Assembly (NCBI GenBank): GCA_016719855.1
Contig: JADJYH010000039.1
Span: 1 to 53,833 of the forward strand
Reading direction: 5' to 3'
Length of the DNA stretch: 53,833 bases
DNA from: Saprospiraceae bacterium
Lineage (GTDB): Bacteria; Bacteroidota; Bacteroidia; Chitinophagales; Saprospiraceae
Made by a program: the position numbers and the translations under genes. The notes beneath the pieces were generated by a model that was given only the letters and a program-made list of their open reading frames with translations, ran no database searches and was not told where the DNA came from. Shown one piece after another: positions 50,759 through 53,833 of this stretch (the stretch's first letter is position 1; each line of letters opens with the position of its first letter).

Positions 50759-52402
50759 TTATCGCACCACCAACACCCTGCGGCTGCCCACGAACTGCCC
50801 ATTTTCTAAAAACAAACTGGCAGCGTAGATGCCCGTCGGCAGGGCAGCAAGGCTGATTTTTTCCGAAGGAAAAGTCAATTTTTCATCCAAAACTACGTGG
50901 CCGGAAAAGTTGGTTAGACGCAGCCGGGTGGCAGCCTCGAATGATTTTTCGATGGTCAAGTAGTCGCCTGCCGGATTCGGAAAGACCTGAAAGTCAAACA
51001 CTTGCACGGGATTTTCCAACGCTGAAATAACCGTAATCGTCTCGCAATCCAGATGGTGCGGCGTATGGCTGGTGGTATCAATCACCATGTTTTCATCCCC
51101 TGGCTGGTAGCCTGTGTAGGAAAAATAGAACAGCATCATTTCGTCCGTGGTGGCTTCGCCAAGGTTCACGGTCTGCGGCGGCGAATTGGGGTTGTCCGGG
51201 TTGTTTTCGGTGTTGTCGTAGGTGGCAAAACCGTAGAGTTTGGTCAGCGGCGAAATCTTGATGGGCTTCTGGAATTTATAGCTCCCCTGCCAGTGAAAGT
51301 CCCACTCCGGAATATCAATGAACGGGATGGTGTCTCCCTGAAAAGTGACGCCAAACGCCTTCATGCTCGTGCAAATCAGGTGGGCATGTGGGCCGATGGC
51401 CAGCAGCGTCACCTGCACCGGCACGGTGTATTGCTCCTGAAAAGTCTTCACCTGATTGGCGGGCACGGTGAGCGGGCCGTTGGTCATCGAAGTGGAATGG
51501 TTGAGTACCGGCGCAATGGCAACTTCCCGCAAGCTTCCGTCCGAAAGCTGGAAGTTGATGCGGGTACTGTCCATCTGCCCGGCCCCATCCACAGGATAAT
51601 GGATTTGCAAGACGATGGCGGTGTTTTGCGGTAGGTGGATGCCCATGTTGGTCGGGAAAAACTCCGCTCCGCTGCCCGGCACCCAAGCCCCGATGAGCTT
51701 CGCCCCGAACACGCCGATGCCACCAAATGCCGTGTAGCCCGGCAGTGGGTCGGCGGCATCCTGCGCAAGCGCCTGTCCCGTACTGTCCTGGTAAACAAGC
51801 ACGTGGTGCACCACGCTGCGGTTGCCGGGGATGACCTCGATGCCCGTGATGAAGCGGTTTCCGGGCAAACTGGCAGGTATGGCAAAGACCCGGTAAAGGT
51901 CGTTTTGCAACACTGAGGGGATGGTGTAGGTGGGGATTTTCACGGTCAGGTCTGGGTTTTGGATTTCTTCCGTGCTACTGAAAACTGGCGATGGGGGTGC
52001 GTTTCCGGCGATGCCCTCTGGTGCGCCGTTGTTCACCCAAGCGTCAATCAGTGCGATTTCTTCGTCGGTGAGCAGCCGCTCCCCAACATGATGGGCGAAG
52101 GTTGGGTCGGATTTCCAAGGCGGCATTTCCCGGTTGGTCACAGCGCCCTGAATGTCGTATCGGGCATCGTAAGCCTCAGCATAGTTCATCAGCGAAATCG
52201 GGGCAATGTTGCCGGGACTGTGGCAATTGGAGCAGTGCGAATAGACGATGCAGGCGATGTCATCGGCCCAGGTTTGGGCTTGGAGGTTGAGAGCAAAGAG
52301 CAGCATAAATGTTGGAAAAAATACCTTTTCAGCATGGAAGGAAGTTGAATTTTTATGAAAAATGGAGGCTAGGACTGTTATTCGATTTACAAGTTTAAGC
52401 AT
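50759..52402 (-). CDS. Copper type II monooxygenase-like protein with c-type heme motif and T9SS sorting domain
   Basis: About 547 residues. After a signal peptide ending FMLLFALNLQAQ comes a small cytochrome c-like domain: CIVYSHCSNCHSPGNIAPIS (CxxCH), then MPPWKSDP and LLTDEEIALIDAWVNNGAPE. The second half has PHM-type copper sites: HH in RSVVHHVLVYQDS, TNMGIHLPQNTAIVLQIHYP and the HxH of AIGPHAHLICTSMKAFGV. A T9SS domain ends it (FQVFPNPAGDYLTIEKSFEA). The architecture suggests a secreted redox enzyme hydroxylating a substrate with electrons passed through heme; this is inference. The start is uncertain: ATG 52402 gives a long leader, whereas MLKR at 52335 followed by a one-base shift would give a cleaner signal peptide (YFFPTFMLLFALNLQAQ). 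Confidence 0.85.
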   Translation of the reverse strand: MLKLVNRITVLASIFHKNSTSFHAEKVFFPTFMLLFALNLQAQTWADDIACIVYSHCSNCHSPGNIAPISLMNYAEAYDARYDIQGAVTNREMPPWKSDPTFAHHVGERLLTDEEIALIDAWVNNGAPEGIAGNAPPSPVFSSTEEIQNPDLTVKIPTYTIPSVLQNDLYRVFAIPASLPGNRFITGIEVIPGNRSVVHHVLVYQDSTGQALAQDAADPLPGYTAFGGIGVFGAKLIGAWVPGSGAEFFPTNMGIHLPQNTAIVLQIHYPVDGAGQMDSTRINFQLSDGSLREVAIAPVLNHSTSMTNGPLTVPANQVKTFQEQYTVPVQVTLLAIGPHAHLICTSMKAFGVTFQGDTIPFIDIPEWDFHWQGSYKFQKPIKISPLTKLYGFATYDNTENNPDNPNSPPQTVNLGEATTDEMMLFYFSYTGYQPGDENMVIDTTSHTPHHLDCETITVISALENPVQVFDFQVFPNPAGDYLTIEKSFEAATRLRLTNFSGHVVLDEKLTFPSEKISLAALPTGIYAASLFLENGQFVGSRRVLVVR

Positions 52403-52590
52403 AAATAGCTTTGGAGCGAAAATACCAGTCAAATTTAGCCGACCATAATCCATTTCGTGGGGCGACTTTCACAGCGTAGGCATGTACCTAAATAACACCT
52501 CCACGCGAATGCCAATCCCACCTAGTCACCATTTGAAAACCACCGCCATACAACGTAAGTTTGACCGTTTTTTCAACCAAAACTACCACG

Positions 52591-53361
52591 ATGGACTTGC
52601 ACCAACATTTTCAAAACATCCGGCAGCTCATCCGACAGGCGAAAAGCGATGCTTGGGAAGCAGCAAATTCTCACCTCATAAATGCCAATTGGCAAGTGGG
52701 AGGCTATCTCAGCCTTCGCCTGTCAGAAAGCGCTTTTGGCGACAAGGTCGTGGAAAAGCTGGCCGACTGGCTTCGTGAGCATGCGCCGGAATTGAAAGGG
52801 TTTGACCGCCGTGGGCTTTATCGTTTGAAGGAGTTTTTTGAAACATGGAGCAGCCAGCCAACATTTACCGGGAGACCACTACGCCTTCGAATTCCTCGGA
52901 CTACCGGAGCCTACACCGAGCGGCAACTGCAACGGGGATTGCATCCCACCTGAAAAAATTCCTGCTGGAGATGGGACGTGATTTTTCTCTTTGTCGGCGA
53001 AGAATTCAGGTTGCAGGTTGGGATGGACGATTTTGCCATAGATTTGGTGCTTTTCCACCGGGAGTTGCAATGCCTTGTTGCATTCGATTTGAAAATGGAG
53101 AAATTCCAGCCGGAGCATTTGGGCAAAATGAACTTCTACCTCGAAGCCCTTGACCGTGACGTGCGTAAACCGCTGGAAAATCCTTCCATCGGGGTCATAC
53201 TTTGCAAGACCAAGCACAAAGAGGTCGTAGAATATGCCATGAGCCGCAGCCTCAGCCCATCCTTGGTAGCGGCTTATAAAACCAAAATGCCAAATAAAGA
53301 ACTGCTCCGCCGCTTGCTCCAACAGTGGGCATTGGACTGGGAAAATTTTAAAATAAAATGA
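52591..53361 (+). pseudogene. PDDEXK nuclease (YhcG/DUF1016 type) with internal deletion and frameshifts
   Basis: The N-terminus MDLHQHFQNIRQLIRQAKSD to FDRRGLYRLKEFFETW is the start of DUF1016. The C-terminus, in another frame, is the PD-(D/E)XK nuclease domain: GEEFRLQVGMDDFAIDLVLF, CLVAFDLKMEKFQPEHLGKM, NFYLEALDRDVRKPLENPSI and GVILCKTKHKEVVEYAM. Between them only DHYAFEFLGLPEP and SHLKKFLLEMGRDF survive in yet other frames. Compared with full-length family members, roughly 100 residues after FFETW are missing, as well as at least three frame changes. The deletion cannot be a simple base-calling slip, so genuine decay is likely. The usual Glu of ELK reads Asp (DLK). These proteins often accompany restriction or toxin loci; none is present here. 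Confidence 0.7.
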
Positions 53362-53381
53362 TATTTTCAACTTGTTTTAAC

Positions 53382-53833
53382 ATGCGCAAACTCATCCACA
53401 CCATCATCTTCACCTGCTTTATTGTACCCTGCTTTTTGCGCAGCAAAAACCCACCACCCCATTTCGACTCCGACGCCCCAGCTTGGGCGCTGATGCTCCT
53501 CGAAGATGCTCCAAACGTCCGCAATATCCAAGCAGCGTACAAAGCCTACCACGATGAGCGGCCTTTCCAAAAGACCCGCTACACCCAATTCTACAAGCGC
53601 TGGATGCAGTGGGCGAGGCCATACTCCCAGCCCAATGGCAGCCTTTTGATTTCGGATTGTGGATTGCGGATTGCGGATTGCGAGCGTAGTACGACCCCCA
53701 ATCGTCAATCGTCAATCGTCAATCGTCAATCAACGTGGAGTTTCAACGGCCCAAAAGTCCACTATTTCCCCGACGCCTCCGCACAGTCCGTTGACCACAC
53801 CAATATTTACGGCTTCGACATCTACGCCGCCAA
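53382..53833 (+). CDS. N-terminus of a secreted Asp-box/VPS10-type protein, cut by the window edge
   Basis: Open from the ATG at 53382 to the last base (150 codons). A signal-like MRKLIHTIIFTCFIVPCFL is followed by DSDAPAWALMLLEDAPNVRNIQAAYKAYHDERPFQKTRYTQFYKRWMQWARPYSQPNGS. After an anomalous low-complexity insert (about residues 89-117) it continues TWSFNGPKVHYFPDASAQ, HTNIYGFDIYAA. The LEDAPN, Y-QFYKRWMQWARP, W-F-GP and NIYxxDIxA pattern resembles the N-terminus of long Saprospiria T9SS-sorted proteins whose later part is a sortilin/Asp-box propeller; this is from memory and the propeller lies outside the window. The insert corresponds exactly to a spacer-type palindromic repeat lying in frame. 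Confidence 0.6.
   Translation, partial: MRKLIHTIIFTCFIVPCFLRSKNPPPHFDSDAPAWALMLLEDAPNVRNIQAAYKAYHDERPFQKTRYTQFYKRWMQWARPYSQPNGSLLISDCGLRIADCERSTTPNRQSSIVNRQSTWSFNGPKVHYFPDASAQSVDHTNIYGFDIYAA
53647..53731. repeat. Spacer-type hairpin element inside a reading frame
   Basis: GGATTGCGGATTGCG-type repeats (53647-53682), the 12-nt loop AGCGTAGTACGA (53683-53694) and CAATCGTCAATCGTCAATCG-type repeats (to 53731) form the same structure as the elements at 17340, 26126 and 42007. It is translated in frame within 53382-53833. Confidence 0.75.

Noticed and set aside
52591..53361. A phage-defence system built around the PDDEXK nuclease
   Set aside because: The gene is broken and no partner methyltransferase, toxin or helicase lies beside it in the window.

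Overview
The window looks like a chromosomal segment of a Bacteroidota bacterium, most likely from the Saprospiria (Saprospiraceae or Haliscomenobacter-like). The evidence is a SusC/SusD pair, several proteins with type IX secretion (T9SS) C-terminal sorting domains, a PorP/SprF protein, an LpxC-FabZ fusion, SprB repeats, Bacteroidota-type -7 promoter boxes (TANNTTTG) and few Shine-Dalgarno sequences. No rRNA, tRNA, CRISPR array or intact insertion sequence was seen.

Layout. 1-4.9 kb: four genes readable only across many small frameshifts (a secreted C25-like/FnIII protein, a lipoprotein, a GNAT acetyltransferase, and a trypsin-like protease with zinc ribbon and YbjN-like domain). 5.0-7.6 kb: T9SS cargo with ELWxxDGT and SprB repeats, plus a lipoprotein. 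8.0-17.2 kb: housekeeping genes (DUF423, gluconokinase, RluB-type pseudouridine synthase, RhlE-type helicase, dnaB, deoC, a SPOR protein, dapD). 17.2-18.2 kb: a gene-free region with three copies of a covarying hairpin plus conserved tail, separated by other inverted repeats. 18.2-27.1 kb: dnaG, DUF4174, an FkbM methyltransferase, a PepSY membrane protein, the lipid A genes lpxA, lpxC/fabZ and lpxD on the minus strand, and divergent hemC. 27.5-32.0 kb: susC-susD. 32.1-34.5 kb: decayed fragments, an orphan antitoxin and an AT-rich membrane protein of foreign appearance. 34.7-47.2 kb: an Asp-box lipoprotein, an LTA-synthase-type sulfatase, hemD, a 49-residue membrane protein, a DUF6438 lipoprotein, yidC, a SMUG2-like glycosylase, an RsmB-type rRNA methyltransferase, porP/sprF, an S24 repressor and a GNAT. 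47.5-53.8 kb: a vanadium haloperoxidase-like protein with MopE repeats, a copper monooxygenase with a CxxCH heme motif, a decayed PDDEXK nuclease gene, and the start of a secreted Asp-box-type protein.

The lipid A, heme, lysine/peptidoglycan and replication genes form an ordinary core; the T9SS cargo and SusCD genes serve surface and polymer functions. The most unusual material is non-coding. Spacers are repeatedly filled by short degenerate tandem repeats folded back as long hairpins, often starting at a stop codon. Four of these hairpins share a 12-nt loop, and one lies inside a reading frame. Frameshifts in dnaG and yidC, which must be functional, indicate that parts of this sequence carry base-level indel errors, so broken genes should not automatically be read as pseudogenes.
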